From contig CALLZQ010000833.1 of the NCBI GenBank assembly GCA_937858255.1, positions 1 to 6,839 of the forward strand: 6,839 nucleotides of DNA, read 5' to 3'. The notes under the pieces were generated by a model, which was not told the origin of the DNA, searched no databases, and was given only the letters and a program-made list of their open reading frames with translations. Source of the stretch: an uncultured Tabrizicola sp. Lineage in GTDB: Bacteria > Pseudomonadota > Alphaproteobacteria > Rhodobacterales > Rhodobacteraceae. The translations under genes were made by a program, and so were the position numbers. This document shows, piece after piece, positions 6,060-6,839 of this stretch (its first letter is position 1; every line of letters starts with the position of its first letter).

Positions 6060-6839
6060 ATGTCGAAAACCTGGGCGAACATGACCGCCGCCGAACTCGG
6101 CGCCGAGATCGAGGCGGGGCGGATCAACCCGGTCTCGCTCTGCGAGATGCAGCTTGACGCCATCGACCGCCACCCGCTGCGCGACCGCATCTATGCCCGC
6201 GTCATGCCCAACCGCAGCCGGGCCGAGGCGATGGCCGCCACCAGCCGCGCCCGGGCCGGGATGCGGCGCGGCCCGCTGGACGGGGTGCCGATCAGCTGGA
6301 AGGACAATGTCGACACTGCCGGGCGCGAGACCGAGGCCGGCTCGGCCCTGCTCAAGGGCCGGGTGCCACAGGCAGATGCTGAGGTGTTGCGCGCCGCAAC
6401 CCTGCAAGGCACGGTTTGCCTTGGCAAAACCCATTTGTCGGAACTGGCCTTCTCCGGGCTGGGGCTGAACCCCGTCACCGCGACGCCCCCTTGCATCAAC
6501 GATGACGCGGCAGTGGCCGGCGGGTCCACCTCGGGCGGGGCCACCTCGGTCGCCTTCGGCCTTGCCCCCGCCGCCATCGGCTCTGACACCGGCGGATCCG
6601 TTCGGATCCCGGCGGCGTGGAACGATCTGGTGGGGCTGAAGACCTCGCTCGGGCGGCTGTCGTGCAAGGGCGTCGTGCCGCTCTGCGAGCGCTTCGATAC
6701 CGTCGGCCCCCTGGCCCATACAGTCGAGGATTGCGCCCTGCTCTTTGCCGCACTGGGGGGCACGCGGGCGCCCGACCTGCGCGGCCATTCGCTGACGGGC
6801 ACGCGGCTGATGGTCCTCGACACCCTGTCGTTCGATGAC
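6060..6839 (+). CDS. Amidase signature family enzyme (partial, 3' end outside window)
   Basis: N-terminal 260 residues of an amidase-signature hydrolase; no stop is reached, and full family members are usually about 430-500 residues, so roughly half is shown. The fold uses a Ser-cisSer-Lys triad to cleave C-N amide bonds. Here Lys81 lies in GVPISWKDN (75-83), the cis-Ser is Ser156 in AGGSTSGGA (153-161), and the nucleophile is Ser180 in GSDTGGSVRIP (174-184). The Ser156-Ser180 spacing of 24 equals that of GatA and FAAH. The signature is intact except for Thr157, where Gly or Ser is usual. The N-terminus (TAAELGAEIEAGRINPVSL) is typical of these enzymes. No signal peptide is seen, so it is probably cytoplasmic. 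It stands divergent from the ubi gene with no obvious GatB or GatC partner in view, which argues for a stand-alone amidase rather than GatA. The substrate cannot be predicted. Cys is fairly frequent (six in 260). Confidence 0.9.
   Translation, partial: MSKTWANMTAAELGAEIEAGRINPVSLCEMQLDAIDRHPLRDRIYARVMPNRSRAEAMAATSRARAGMRRGPLDGVPISWKDNVDTAGRETEAGSALLKGRVPQADAEVLRAATLQGTVCLGKTHLSELAFSGLGLNPVTATPPCINDDAAVAGGSTSGGATSVAFGLAPAAIGSDTGGSVRIPAAWNDLVGLKTSLGRLSCKGVVPLCERFDTVGPLAHTVEDCALLFAALGGTRAPDLRGHSLTGTRLMVLDTLSFDD

Noticed and set aside
4694..6157. Plus-strand open frame of 487 codons opposite the ubi-family gene
   Set aside because: Its product is dominated by Pro, Arg, Gln and His with no recognisable domain, as expected for the complement of a GC-rich gene. 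The minus strand here encodes a complete flavoprotein with all family motifs.
6021..6823. Overlapping minus-strand open frames (255 and 210 codons) opposite the amidase
   Set aside because: The plus strand reads through as an amidase with catalytic Lys81, Ser156 and Ser180 and a proper ribosome-binding site. The minus frames have no motif and overlap each other.
1..6839. Search for mobile elements, CRISPR arrays, tRNAs, toxin-antitoxin or defence genes
   Set aside because: No terminal repeats, transposase or integrase motifs, spaced repeats or cloverleaf sequences were seen. All long genes have clear housekeeping or metabolic families.

Overview
This is a GC-rich window (about two-thirds G+C by eye) with strong G/C bias at third codon positions. 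Protein styles and gene order fit an alphaproteobacterium, most likely a member of the Rhodobacterales (Rhodobacter/Paracoccus relatives). That placement is inferred from protein character and synteny, not from a marker gene.

Layout: positions 1-121 are a short upstream region with a weak promoter candidate. Four plus-strand genes follow in close order and probably form one operon. They are gpmI (cofactor-independent phosphoglycerate mutase, 122-1645), an EnvC-like murein hydrolase activator (1642-2757, sharing an ATGA overlap with gpmI), a ctpA-type S41 carboxyl-terminal processing protease (2767-4113) and rppH (Nudix RNA pyrophosphohydrolase, 4169-4654). A GC-rich hairpin lies between ctpA and rppH. 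A second, nested hairpin lies in the convergent gap after rppH and may end transcription from both sides. On the minus strand, 4730-5959 encodes a UbiH/UbiF/COQ6-family FAD monooxygenase, presumably for ubiquinone ring hydroxylation. A 100-bp divergent gap (5960-6059) then separates it from a plus-strand amidase-signature enzyme that starts at 6060 and runs off the window end.

How the genes fit together: the first four link central metabolism (glycolysis/gluconeogenesis), periplasmic envelope remodelling (EnvC and CtpA) and mRNA 5'-end decay (RppH). The gpmI-envC pairing is also known in enterobacteria, and ctpA next to rppH (ialA) is known in other alphaproteobacteria, so this is a conserved housekeeping neighbourhood. 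The ubi gene and the amidase are separate transcription units fired from the divergent gap.

I see no mobile element, CRISPR array, tRNA, rRNA, toxin-antitoxin or defence system, and I found no undescribed system. The points most worth a second look are the back-to-back promoters in the divergent gap (with a possibly leaderless ubi transcript), the loss of zinc ligands in the EnvC LytM domain beside a periplasmic protease, and the hairpin before rppH, which lacks an obvious ribosome-binding site.
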